A stretch of 64,000 nt of DNA from Delphinapterus leucas. Lineage: Eukaryota; Chordata; Mammalia; Artiodactyla; Monodontidae. This document shows, in pieces, positions 24,557 through 35,670 of this stretch (position 1 is its first letter; the number at the start of each line of letters is the position of its first letter). Position numbers and translations under genes: made by a program. The notes beneath the pieces are model-generated. The model was not told the origin of the DNA and searched no databases. It worked only from the letters and a program-made list of their open reading frames with translations. The stretch covers positions 5,747,923 through 5,811,922 of the forward strand of contig NW_022098001.1 of assembly GCF_002288925.2 (NCBI RefSeq), in the 5' to 3' direction.

Positions 24557-26061
24557 CTGTTAACACAGATTGACAAATACGCAGAAGTTGTCAGTATTAC
24601 CACACAAAGCAATTATTCGCTTCTCCTATTTCAGCACTTTAATTGTCCACAGAGGATACTGCAAAACCCCACTCAGTTGCATATAAAACAAAAGTGAATG
24701 GCAATTATCCTAAAAGAAAAATTCAGTTTATATGAAACCCTTGTTTTTAGCAATGACAATTAGAGAATTTTTACCACACCCCAATGAAGACCATTAAAAC
24801 AGTTTCACAACAGGAATGGCCTCAGGGAAGAACATTTAGGTAAAATCTGGGAAATAAACATTTGGCTTAATATTAGGAAGAAAAATTTTTTTTATTTCTG
24901 AATTTGAAAAAAAAGTATGATGAAGTTGCCATTGTAACTTATAAAAACCAATTTTAGTAGCATCAATTTTCTCTTTAATCCATTATGCTTCACTGAAAAC
25001 CTAGAGATAATATAAAATCTAATTATTAAAACACTAAGTTTTTAAAGAAAAGCCAAGAGAAAAGAGCAAGTTTAATTTCTGAAAGGTTGCTGGAATTTTG
25101 ATGAATCCTAGAAGTACTAGAAAAAATCATTATTATTTACAATAGTTCAAACTTTCTGGAACTGAAATAATCAGATGGTCATCTGGCACAGCCAGGGTGC
25201 AGGGTGTTCTGGGTGTTCAAATATTCTGATAAATTGAAAACCTTCATAAATGCTTTATGTTAATGACATGTGGAATGTAAAAAAGAATAGGTTTTGAAGT
25301 CTGAAAAATGTGGAGTAAGGAAAACTTGCTAGCTGGGTAAACTTGAGCAAATTATTTCACCTTTAAAACAGTGTTTATAAAATAATAGGGAAAATAATAT
25401 CTTCCTTGCAGGGCTATTTTGAAAATTAGAAATAATACATGTGTGGTGTCTGGTATAATATAAAATAATGCAGCCAGTATTATTACTGTATGATTACTAC
25501 CTGATGGCTATTACTAGGTTAAGAGACTATCTGCTAATAGATTTTTTTTGGTAAATACGCTCTTAAACATAATGGTGAAAAATCCTTACTTGGTCAATTT
25601 CACAATGGAGATCTTTATATCATAGATACTGGCAAATTTCATAAAGCATTAGAAAGATGATTATCTTATATAAACCATTTACTGTGACTTGAATAATCAT
25701 TACCCTAATAAATAGTTCTGTATGAACAACAATTCACTGAAAATATTAGCTAGATATAAACATTTTGGTAAGACAAGTTGAATGGCAGTAGGGTGTAGCG
25801 TAAACATTAGATCAGATTCAAATGAGCTGTTTTTTTTCCCCCCAGGATCTCCCAGTATCTTGTATATTTTTGAGTTAATAACTGGTCATTTTCTTTAAAT
25901 GTAAAATATAAGAATTATTTTGAAGGCTACACAAAATTTTAATAATCAAATCCTTAACCTAGAAATATATATTTATATTAGGTGAGATATGGCCTTTCTT
26001 AATCCACTCTTAACTTTCGACTTTGTTGGAATTCTAAATTATCAAAAAAAAAATACAGTTA
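24557..26061. other. RIMS2-like intron containing a MIR
   Basis: Intronic sequence upstream of the 24384-24556 exon on the minus strand. Apart from the MIR at 25270-25490 I recognise no repeat or exon. Confidence 0.5.
25270..25490 (+). mobile_element. MIR SINE
   Basis: Sense MIR: ttgctagctgggtaaacttgagcaaattatttcacc, followed by a run like tataaaataatagggaaaataat and gcagggctattttgaaaatta, in consensus order. Ancient. Confidence 0.8.
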
Positions 26062-26274
26062 GGGCTTCCCTGCTGGCGCAGTGGTTGAGAGTCCGCCTGC
26101 CGATGCAGGGGATATGGGTTCGTGCCCCGGTCCGGGAGGATCCCACATGCCGCAGAGCGGCTGGGCCCGTGAGCTATGGTCACTGAGCCTGCGAGTCCGG
26201 AGCCTGTGCTCCGCAATGGGAGAGGTCACAACAGTGAGAGGCCCGCGTACCGCAAAAAAAAAAAAAAAAAAAAA
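26062..26274 (+). mobile_element. CHR SINE
   Basis: A full-length CHR SINE with a long A-tail. The target-site duplication aaatacagtta occurs at 26051-26061 and again at the end of the A-run (to 26285). It lies in the RIMS2-like intron in antisense to the gene. Confidence 0.96.
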
Positions 26275-26452
26275 AAATACAGTTAAATTCTTCAAAAAGC
26301 TATTGCCTTTTTTTCAGGAAATATCTATGTAAATAAAACTGTTATGTTTGATTTTAAAAGGAAGACTATTTATTTACAGTGGATTTATTTGGAGAACATT
26401 TAGTCCATGGTATTCTTTTTCAAACTAAAGTCATTTTAAAATATCAAAAACA

Positions 26453-26656
26453 GGGCTTCCCTGGTGGCGCAGTGGTTGAGAGTCCGCCTGCCGATGCACG
26501 GACACGGGTTCGTGCCCCAGTCCAAGAAGATCCCACATGCCGCGGAGCGGCTGGGCCCGTGAGCCATGGCCGCTGAGCCTGCGCGTCTGGAGCCTGTGCT
26601 CCGCAACGGGAGAGGCCACAACAGTGAGAGGCCAGCGTACCACAAAGAAAAAAAAA
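26453..26656 (+). mobile_element. CHR SINE
   Basis: A full-length CHR SINE. Perfect 10-bp target-site duplications atcaaaaaca lie at 26443-26452 and 26657-26666. Same orientation as, and about 180 bp from, the previous copy. Confidence 0.96.
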
Positions 26657-26724
26657 ATCAAAAACAATTTACTTTAAATGACAATGTCTTTAGCCATTGC
26701 CTAGAACAGCATTTCAGTGGTTGG

Positions 26725-26850
26725 ATCCAATATTATCTATGTTAACCATTATATTAAAAAAATATATATATAATATATATACACATATATAGCCAGTATA
26801 TACTGGCTAGCATAGATAACGTTGGATATATGTATATATGTATTTTTTTC
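26725..26850. repeat. AT-rich quasi-palindrome with a perfect 20-bp inner palindrome
   Basis: The arms at 26725-26748 (atccaatattatctatg...) and 26804-26827 (...catagataacgttggat) are inverted copies with about four mismatches over 24 bases. They enclose a TA-rich loop. Within it, tagccagtatatactggcta (26790-26809) is a perfect palindrome sharing its right half with the outer right arm. Confidence 0.85.
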
Positions 26851-27214
26851 CATGACATTTATTAAAAGTAAATTTGATCTCAAATTGAGACACAAATGGA
26901 AGTAATTTCCATTTTTGGACATTTCATATATATATGAAAAATGGATGTTTCAAGAAATTTTTCAAAATTATTAAATTGTTCCTAATACTACACTGTATTG
27001 GGAGAACTTTATCTTACTCATTCTTAGAACTTATAATAAAAAGGAGAAGCATATTGCTATTTATGTCTTTAAAAATAATTTATCATTGAATAGAAAAGCA
27101 GTTTTGGTATTACATTTTTTTCTTTGCTTTTGCTCATGGCATTACTATGTCATCTAAATGTAGATGAAAAGCCACAACTTTTAACTTCAGGAAGTACTAA
27201 GGGTAAATGTAATC

Positions 27215-27590
27215 ATGAAAAGCACATGCTCTGGAGTGAGACTGAATCATTGGTATGAATCTTGGCTACATAAATTATTAGGTTTGTGATCCTGAGTTCC
27301 AGTTTTTTTTTTTTTGCTGTACGCGGGCCTCTTACTGTTGTGGCCTCTCCCGTTGCGGAGCACAGGCTCCGGACGCGCAGGCCCAGCGGCCATGGCTCAC
27401 GGGCCCAGCCGCTCCGCGGCATGTGGGATCTTCCCGGACAGTTTTTTATCTGTTAAAATGTGGACAACAATCATACCCATCTCCTAGGTTTGCTACAAGG
27501 ATTAAATAAAATAATGTACATAAAGCACTTAGCACAATATTGGACACATAAGAAGTGTTTAATAAATGACAAATGATGACAATGATGATC
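27215..27590 (+). mobile_element. MIR SINE split by a CHR fragment
   Basis: The left part (about 27215-27300, catgctctggagtgagactg to gatcctgagttcc) and the right part (27448-27590, ctgttaaaatgtgg to gaagtgtttaataaatg) are consecutive pieces of one sense MIR. They are separated by the SINE at 27302-27438. Confidence 0.85.
27302..27438 (-). mobile_element. 5'-truncated CHR SINE inside a MIR
   Basis: Only the 3' two-thirds of a CHR SINE is present on the minus strand, from the tail (T-run at 27302) to tccgggaagatcccacatgc. The A and B box part is missing. Flanking cagtttttt at 27300-27308 and 27439-27447 forms the target-site duplication, so the truncation happened during insertion and not by later deletion. 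Confidence 0.93.
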
Positions 27591-27827
27591 ATGATGATTA
27601 GATAGTAGCTGAATACTGGCTTAGTATTAATTCCAGGGATATATTTACTAAAAGAAATATTAGGTAAAATACCCAAGAGTAAATTTACTATTTTAAGACT
27701 GCTCTAAGCTATAATAAAATGTAACTATTTCTATATATATCTAAGGGACACATTTCAGAAAATATATTTATAAAGCAAAATAAAATATTAAATCAAACTT
27801 TCCCCCCAGTATGTTCTCAGGCCTCAC

Positions 27828-27883
27828 CTGCCCATTTGGACAGGTTCGTTCATATCCCATCGCCTCATAGGGAACTACTAATT
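27828..27883 (-). CDS. Weak candidate upstream exon of the RIMS2-like gene
   Basis: On the minus strand a good donor, GGGCAG|GTGAGG, ends a block that reads V-V-P-Y-E-A-M-G-Y-E-R-T-C-P-N-G-Q in the frame ending at phase 0. This matches the phase-0 start of the exon at 24384-24556. The best-looking acceptor (ttccttatcctgcag, exon start 27888) would bring in an in-frame TGA. Using the next AG (ttgag, exon start 27883) keeps the frame open, but that acceptor is weaker. I therefore see a coding-like peptide with a doubtful left edge. It may be a real alternative exon, an exon damaged in this lineage, or a pseudoexon. I do not firmly recognise the peptide. Confidence 0.4.
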
Positions 27884-27899
27884 CTCAACTGCAGGATAA

Positions 27900-30593
27900 G
27901 GAATAGCTTTATCTCAGCAGGAAATAAATGACACTTCTTGGCTGACATAGAAGATGCCTCGTTTTTAATATTTGCTTCTGGTACTTTATCCTAATACCCA
28001 AAGCCACCTGGTACCTGTGTATCCCATGTCTTCCTGATTGGTTCTTTTCTGATTTTCTTTGCCTTCATTTCTGAATCCTAACTGCTTTTTGACTTTTGTA
28101 TTTCAGTAGTTAGGATTCTGACTTTGCATATTCTAGCCTTTGTCTTTTCAGGTCATCATGACTTTTGATCCTGTTGCTATGATTCATAGGTACATACAGG
28201 TTAGTCTAAGGCTTAAGAATTTTTTTTTTAAACACACATGGTATATATACATTGCACATATCTTTGGCTAAGACCTCTCACATAATCTAGTTTGCTGAGC
28301 TGAAATTTTGGATATGCAAAATTTAAGGAAAGATAAGATTCCACATACTATAGTTTTAAGCCTTTACATAATTCATCACATGCTACCTCTTGTTATAGGT
28401 GTGTGTGTGTGTGTGGGTGTGGGTGTGAGTGTATTCATATTTATTGGTAGTTTTCAAACCTATTAGAATAAAAGCTCCAAAAAGCCGGAACAATATCTTC
28501 CTTATCTTTGTAAGTCTCTTAGCACCTAAGAGTCAAAGATTTAATTTAATTTAAACTCGGAGGTTTAGCTTTTGTACCAGTAAGACAAGGATAAATTTCA
28601 TTTTAAGGATTCTTGTGAGGAGTAAGAGAAATAATATATTCAAAATACCCAATCGTGTGCTTAGCGCATAGCAGCTGCTCATTTCCAACACCGAAAGCAG
28701 CGGGTCATAAATAAAAAGACACTGAATGGAATAGTTTAAATAAAGGAAAACTACAAATTAGCTAAAAGCTCTAGTTTGATGATGATTTTGCTGTCTACCT
28801 AAGCCTTGTACCAAATGCATTTTTCTGTCTATTTCTAACATGTTTACCTTCGGAATATAGCTCAGGCTTCCATTAAAAATAGACACATGATTAACAGAAT
28901 GAGAAATATGGAAAGTGAGAAATAATGGGAAAAAGTTTTAAAAGTAAAACTTAAGAGGAACGTATTTTGGATACATTTAGATTATAGCATCTTCAAGTAT
29001 ATAATTCACAAAAAACCCAAAGCAAAGTTATAAATGACCTACTATGGGAGTTTACTTTTAAAATGGTTCATTCTTTTTGCTTTTCCTAAAGTATGAAAAA
29101 CAAAAGTTATATAATTTAAGTGAGACAGAAGCAGCTAAATTATTATTATACCAAGGTAATGAGTTACGAATGTGAATAAGTCCATTTATTTAGGAAATGG
29201 TTGGTATTGTTTTGGCACTATACAATAAATGCTTTAAACAATTAGCATCTATTAGTTTCCAGCTGACATGAACAATGGATGATGTGCTCATCATTATCTT
29301 TAATGAAACAAACAAAGAAGGTTTACTGCATAGGATTACAGGATCTCAGCTGAAAATTGTGCTGACTGGAGATCATTAAAGTCTTGGACGACAGTGAGGG
29401 AGCTTTTCCCGACAACATTTTGATGTTTTGTACATTACTATTACGCAGATCATGAAGCAGAAAAATTTACGGGAAATTATTGTTCTCCGGGATGTTCCAG
29501 ACCCTACAGTTCTTAAGTGGCCTGGAAAAGTTAATGTTCTCCCTATTTATCTAACATTAGTGGAAAGCAACAGTACATCAGCAGAACTCTACTGCAAGGA
29601 AAGTTATTATCAAAATTTTATAATAATATTCCTGAGAAAAAAGTAAACTCAGATTTCTAAAATAAAATTTTCATTTTCTCCTATATACTCATTTCAAGTT
29701 CTTAGATTAAGTGATTTCCTAGTTTGAGTTCTCTACAGCATCTCAGCAACTCAGGTCATTTGAGCTTTGTACGTGAACCTCTATGAGACGTCCTTAAGCA
29801 TTGCTTGTCTTCAATTTATTGAATCTCACCAAAAAACTGCGATTTATTGTCTAAAACTCTAGTCCAAGAATTGGTTATGGCAAAATACTGGGAAGCAAGA
29901 AAGCTCACGTTTGAAGAAAAACATTTTAGGCCATCAAGAAGTACTTGGAGGAATATTTACGTCATATTCAGAGAGAAAACACGAGTAGATCGAAAAACAG
30001 GAAAAAATTGAGGCAAACATAATCTTTGGAAGGTAAGAGGGGGGCTGAATTTCTGGGCAGGGCTCTTGATATCAGTCTGGCGGGTCTAGAGGAGAAAAGA
30101 ACAGAGCAGAGGGAGTCCTGGCACTGTGGTAAATGAAACAATCATAAGAGCAAGAAGATGCTCTCATTTGCATCATCTTATTTTTATTCCATATAATAAT
30201 TCCAAGAGAGTAGAAGTTGTGTTTTGTTAGTAGCACAACTGTAGGTACTTGCTTTTTGAGGAGCTATTTCCAGATGATTTTTTCTCTGTCCTAGCCAAAG
30301 TTCTTATCATTGTCTGATTTGAATGCTGACTGTGTAAAAATCTGCTTGTAAATAGATAATTTTCTTTAGATAGGACTCCTAAAGAAGGTATTTTGTGTTA
30401 AGTTCTCTACTTTGGAGGGAGAAGACAGTGAGGAAAGGCCACAGAAAACTGAGGGTTAATTTAAGATTTAGTTTTGTAAACAGTACCCTGCAAATGAAAT
30501 CCCAGCTAGAAAACTCTTTAATTCCTTCAAAGAGAATTAATCACTGCCTTGAGTATTCCTAAACTAATTTATGCCTTTCTTATACCTTTATCA
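27900..30593. other. Non-coding stretch with a GT microsatellite and a MIR trace
   Basis: An impure (GT)n tract lies at 28398-28432. A MIR-like 3' fragment is at about 28605-28690 (taagagaaataatatattc to gtgcttagcgcatagcagctgctc). Positions 29080-29640 have no recognised repeat and a less biased composition; I could not name anything there. A 72-codon plus-strand frame at 29428-29646 resembles nothing known. Confidence 0.45.
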
Positions 30594-30684
30594 TGTCTCT
30601 CTGTCTCAGTCTCTGTCTCTCTCTTATCTATCTATCATCTGTCATCTATCTATCTATCATCTATTTATCTACCATCTATCTATC
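30594..30684. repeat. (TCTG)n/(TCTA)n microsatellite
   Basis: Irregular tctg and tcta units, with catc interruptions, run from about 30594 to 30684. Confidence 0.9.
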
Positions 30685-30805
30685 CTGCTAGATTATAAAT
30701 TCCTTGAGGATAATTACTGTCATATTTATTTTAGTATTCCCATTATGTAGATCAGTAGTGCCTGACTAGAAACTCAATGAATGTTTAATGAATAGAAATG
30801 AGTGG
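30685..30805 (+). mobile_element. LINE-2 3'-end fragment
   Basis: tagattataaattccttgagg followed by a diverged middle and ctcaatgaatgtttaatgaa, the L2 3' end pattern on the plus strand. Confidence 0.75.
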
Positions 30806-31639
30806 AATGGTTGTTTTATCTGGGCTATATACTGAGGTATTATCTCCAGTATGAAGTACCAAATCAGAGTATAAACTACTGTAATGATAGCTGAATAGAG
30901 TTGAGTCACTTAATCCTTTCCTTATCTGTGATGGGTATAGATAGGAAGTGGTGTGCTTATATGTATTTAACAACCAGCTATTCAAAAGGAAAAAGTTCTG
31001 ATTTACAGGGTCAGCTCATTTCTGAAGGCTAAATACTCCCACTGTGGCTGATTTCAAGTTACCAAATGGTCACTGAATGCAGAGTTGGTGCATACCACCA
31101 GGGGTGGGGGCTTAGAAATAAATGCATTATTTGTAGGACTCACAAAGACTTGTTAGGAGAAAAGATGTACGGGACAACAAGATATCATACCTGCAAACTA
31201 CTCATCTTGTGAAAGATGGAAAAATAACAGCTTAAGATAAAGAAACACAATTGCAGACACAGTAGCCACTAGCTTGGAGGCAAAGACTTACTAAAGAGCC
31301 ACTGTTCCTTGGTCTGAAGGAAATTTGTAAGTTTCCTGGAGAATTTGTAGAGGAGGAATTAATGCTAGTAGTCAATGATGACTTTCTCAAACGTTTGGCT
31401 CTGTGGGAACTCTGTGTCTCTTAGTAATTAGCTGTTCAAGGAACCTCATCCTTTATTTACTTCCATTGATTCCTCACAATTTTCAGAGATGGAAAGGCCA
31501 GTTCTGCGATGAAATCCCAGGTTTAGAAATCTCAGGTAGCTGCAGAGCTTGTGCTTTTGCCTTTAACAAATGCATTTACTATTTTCCTTCTCAGGATCCT
31601 TAACTCTTCCCCCATTCTAATCTATCAGTTACTAGAACT
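30806..31639. other. Non-coding stretch, nothing recognised
   Basis: I see no gene or repeat family that I can support. Confidence 0.45.
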
Positions 31640-32625
31640 GTTCTCAAAAAACAAACAAATACCAAAAATGTCCTAATTTATCAGCCAGCAGTGTCTTCTT
31701 TCTTGATTTTGCTATTACATCTAATATTGTTGAAGTCCTCTCTTTTCCTGAAACTTTTCCATAATGGCTTCTCAGATAATGTCACTCATGGTTTCTCCCC
31801 TATCTCTCTATTTATTCTTTTTTAAAATTTTATTTATTTAATTTATTTATTTTTGGCTGCATTGGGTCTTTGTTGCTGTGTGTGCGGGCTTTCTCCAGTT
31901 GCAGTGAGCAGGGGCTACTCTTCGTTGCAGTGCTCGGGCTTCTCGTTGCGGTGGCTTCTCTTATTGCGGAGCACGGGCTCTAGGCACGTGGTCTTCAGTA
32001 GTTGTGGCACGCAGGCTCAGTAGTTGTGGCTCGTGGGCTCTAGAGCGCAGCCTCAGTAGCTGTGGCACACGGATTTAGTTGCTCTGCGGCCTGTGGGATC
32101 TTCCCGGACCAGGGCTCGAACCCGTGTGCCCTGCATTGGCAGGCGGATTCTTAACCACTGCGCCACCAGGGAAGGCCTCTGTTTATTCTTAATCTCCTTT
32201 GCTAGCATCACTTTCTCTAACCTGATTTTAAATTAGATTCTCCCCAAATTTCAATTTTTAGCCTTCTTTTCTTTTCACTATACGAATTCCCACAGAATGA
32301 TCTAATCCATTATCTACCCATGTAATGACTAAAAAATCCTTATCTTTCCCCCTCACTTCTCTCCCAAGCTTGAGACCTGTATTTCCAGGACATCTAACAG
32401 GACATCTCCCATATGTTGTTTTGTAGGTACATCGATTTCAATGTGGCCGAAATCAAATTTACTCTCTTTCACTCCAAACCAGCTGTTCCTGTATCTCTTA
32501 TAGTCCCTCCATTATTTCATAGGCTTAATAACCAACTAAAACCTAGAAAACTTGTGAGCTATCTTTGACTTCTCTCTCTCCAATATTCTCCATTCTAATC
32601 AGTTAAGAAGTATCACTCATTTTAT
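31640..32625 (+). mobile_element. Long LINE-2 fragment split by a CHR SINE
   Basis: The sequence before the SINE (catggtttctcccctatctc) and after it (aatctcctttgctagcatcac, then acctgtatttccaggacatc, then gtgagctatctttgacttc) follows the L2 consensus order on the plus strand. It is interrupted by the SINE at 31820-32176. Confidence 0.75.
31820..32176 (-). mobile_element. Long-type CHR SINE with central repeat block
   Basis: On the minus strand a tRNA-like head (reading back from ccaccagggaaggcc through gcgccac and the B-box region tcgaacccgtgtgccc) is followed by a central region of repeated ggctc...agtagttgtggc units and an A/T-rich tail. It is about 357 bp, longer than the 200-bp CHR type seen elsewhere in the window. 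The target-site duplication ctct(a/g)tttattctt lies at 31806-31819 and 32177-32190, with one mismatch. Confidence 0.93.
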
Positions 32626-33300
32626 GCAAACAAATATCTGGATAATAAGCTACTTGGGACTTATGAATGGGTCCTTGGTCTTTCATATTCATAGAGTCTG
32701 TTATACCTACTTATTTGTCTCACTTGCTGTTGAATGTCTACCGATATTCTTTCTTCCCCTTTGTTCTTTACTAAAAGAATCAGATTTACTTTGGTGGTCT
32801 AACAGCAACAACAAAAAAAGAAAAGAACTTCATTTTTTAGAATCCCTTGTAGCTAGGGTGATCCTTTCACTTGAGTCTGGCCTCTGAGGTATAAGCAGGA
32901 ACTTAGGGGACACAGTTTGGAGAGAACTATTACTTTTCTGATCACAGTGGGCTGGCTTAGCTGTTATGGTCTTTGCCTTTCCCTCTTGGCTTTTCTTTCT
33001 GATGGGAGTTTACATATGAGCCTACGTTAGTAGTCATTTTGTGACAATGGGGATGAATGCCTTCCTGTAAGAACAGGGAGCAGAAAGACAAGTTCTAAGA
33101 ACAGAGAGCTTGGCTTTTGAAACAGTAGTACCAGCCCTGAACTGCTGCTTGAATTTCTTGTTTATGGAAAAAAAAAAAAATCCTTATTTATTCAGATGAC
33201 TTTGTCTATTTGTTATGAACATCTGAATGTCAACCCAAATGGTATATCACTCATCGTGTTCTGTGCCTGTTCTGACCTCATGGTAAAAAGGTACACTCTT
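32626..33300. other. Non-coding stretch with an unassigned old repeat
   Basis: Positions about 32840-33130 (from aatcccttgtagctagggtg onward) look like an ancient interspersed repeat, but I cannot assign a family. An A-run lies at 33169-33181. Confidence 0.35.
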
Positions 33301-33513
33301 GGGCTTCCCTGCTGGCGCAGTGGTTGAGAGTCCGCCTGCCAATGCAGGGGACGCGGGTTCGTGCCCCGGTCCGGGAAGATCCCACGTGCCGCGGAGCGGC
33401 TGGGCCCGTGAGCCATGGCCGCTGAGCCTGTGCGTCCGGAGCCTGTGCTCCGCAGCGGGAGAGGCCACAACAGTGAGAGGCTCACGTAGCGCAAAAAAAA
33501 AAAAAAAAAAAAA
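33301..33513 (+). mobile_element. CHR SINE
   Basis: A full-length CHR SINE with a 21-base A-tail. The flanks aaaaggtacactctt and aaaaggcattctcctt are related but imperfect and are probably diverged target-site duplications. Confidence 0.93.
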
Positions 33514-33627
33514 GGCATTCTCCTTTGACACCAGATTGGCTTATTTACTTAGGGTAGGAAAACATTAAACCTGACTTGGAAATTCATGTTTTTTCATTCT
33601 TGAAATAGTTAACCTGGGTTGATTTTT

Positions 33628-33833
33628 TGTTTTTGTTTTTTTCGGTACACGGGCCTCTTACTGTTGTGGCCTCTCCCGTTGCGAAGCACAGGCTCCGGAC
33701 GCGTAGGCTCAGTGGCCATGGCTCACGGGCCCAGCCGCTCCGCGGCATGTGGGATCTTCTCGGACCGGGGCACGAACCCGTGGCCCCTGCATCGGCAGGC
33801 GGACTCTCAACCGCTGCGCCACCAGGGAAGCCC
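33628..33833 (-). mobile_element. CHR SINE
   Basis: A full-length CHR SINE on the minus strand, tail to tail with the preceding copy across a spacer of about 115 bp. The target-site duplication cctgggttg(a/g)ttttt lies at 33613-33627 and 33834-33848, with one mismatch. Its own flanks match normally, unlike the pair at 56.7-57.2 kb. Confidence 0.96.
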
Positions 33834-33848
33834 CCTGGGTTGGTTTTT

Positions 33849-35204
33849 ATAATTATGCTTATACTTGGCATCAAGGAAAGTTAAACTAAAGAACATAACA
33901 ATCCATGACCATAACACTAATAATTACCAAAATGTGAATAATTTTAATGGTTTACAAACAACTTTCATATATTTTATATATTATTTTCTTTTCCCCAACA
34001 TCTGACAGCTATTACTTTTTAAATTTACAGATAATATGTATTAATACTTAGCCATTTATTATTTTAGATGTATCCACATAAGGTAAATAATTTTCTTTTT
34101 CCACAGCTTTACTGAGTCTTAGATTTATTTTTATGCCATTTATTTTTCAGTAATATCTCAAACAAATGTCATCTGAAATTTCTGCCTCAATCAAGAAGTC
34201 TGTTCTTCCCAGACCCTTAAATGTATTAATAACAATATTTCATTCTGATATACATAACATTTCATTTACATCCAAGCTCAGAGAGAGTAGAACAGAATGC
34301 CTGCTGCTAGTGAAAAACCAATGAGTCCATTATTCTTCCACAAAAGGAGTTACTATTAAAGCAATTATACCATTATTATGATTAAATGCTTCTCCAAGCC
34401 CTCGGATTATAGACTTGTAAGATCCAGCTAGAATTAGGAAATATCATAAATAAACTCCTAGTCATAAAATTCCTGACATTTAGTTCTTTGTAAACATCTT
34501 TAACTATTATGTGGCTTATTATGTAATTTTTTAGAGAATATTTATATCTTTTATTAGGACATAGGGTGGTGATATTATAGATATTAAGTAGCAGGCTAGC
34601 ATCCCCAAAGTTGTAACAGAAATAAGACATGAGAACATAGCAGTAGGATCATGGTCCTGGGAATCTATAACGGGCAAAAATACAAGAAAAATTAATGGAT
34701 TGAGGATATGAAGTGGTGTTCCCTTTCAAATATTAATACCTTAGAAAGTAATAAAGTAACTCAAGGTACTTGCATCTAAGAGAATCAGAGCTAAATAACA
34801 GCCTGAAAAACAACATATTATTGAAGAAACTAAAAGGGCCTGAGAATTGCCCTGATGGATCAAATTCAAGCACAGGGCAGATATAATTACATTCTGTTGA
34901 AAATCTGGAAGAGGCCCACTACCGTTACTCCTTGTGTGAGAAGGTAGGGTAGGATCGGTTGGATTTGCATGAAGACCATTTGGGGTGGAGTCAACAGTCA
35001 AACATGGCAAGGAATGACAATTATGTCTTGCTCAGACTCTAGCAGTAGCATCTGAATAGGACTCCTTGTCTTTAACATCCTTTTCAAATTCATCTGAAGT
35101 ATACCATTAGAGTATCTTCTAAAAGCACAGATTTGTAGATACTGGTGACTTAAAAAAATCTTCAAAGCTTATGATTTTAAAGAAGAACATTCTGGATTTT
35201 TAAC
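33849..35204. other. AT-rich non-coding stretch
   Basis: I see no recognised repeat or exon. An 89-codon minus-strand frame at 34741-35010 resembles no known protein. Confidence 0.45.
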
Positions 35205-35574
35205 TGAGTGATCTAAAGCCCCCCACAATCTGGTCCCAGACAACTTTTCCATTCTTACCTCTTAATACATATCCCAATTTGTTAAATGTTTCTATTCTAA
35301 AGAACTACTAGCTGTGCCTTAAAACATAGCTTGTGCTCATATGCTTTTATAACTCTGCTTAAGCTCTCCCTCTGCCTGTTATGTCCTTCACATTATGTCT
35401 TATTCTACAGTGTATTCCCAGATTTCTTCAAGCCAAATGAATATTTCTCATTTTATTTTTCCTTTGCATGATTTACTTGTATTGTACTACTTAACACGGC
35501 CTACTTTGTACGAGCACTACTTTTTGTGCATGTTTCCCTAATTCAATTATGAATTCTTAGACTGGAAGGATTAT
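35205..35574 (+). mobile_element. LINE-2 fragment
   Basis: Follows the L2 consensus in order: cccacaatctggtcccagac, ctctgcctgttatgtccttcac, attgtactactta and gaattcttagactggaagg. Diverged. Confidence 0.65.
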
Positions 35575-35670
35575 GCCTGCCTGCTTCCTCCTTTCCTCCC
35601 TCCCTCCTCTTTCTTTTTTGCATTTCTTCCTGCCTTTATCCCTTTCTTCCTTTCTTCCTTCCTCATTCAC
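35575..35670. repeat. Polypyrimidine (CCTT-type) tract
   Basis: Imperfect cttc, ccct and ttcc units on the plus strand. Confidence 0.85.

Noticed and set aside
30594..30684. CRISPR-like regular repeat
   Set aside because: Short tetranucleotide microsatellite without spacers; the genome is mammalian.
34741..35010. An 89-codon minus-strand frame
   Set aside because: No similarity that I recognise, no splice sites and biased composition. Probably chance or an old repeat.
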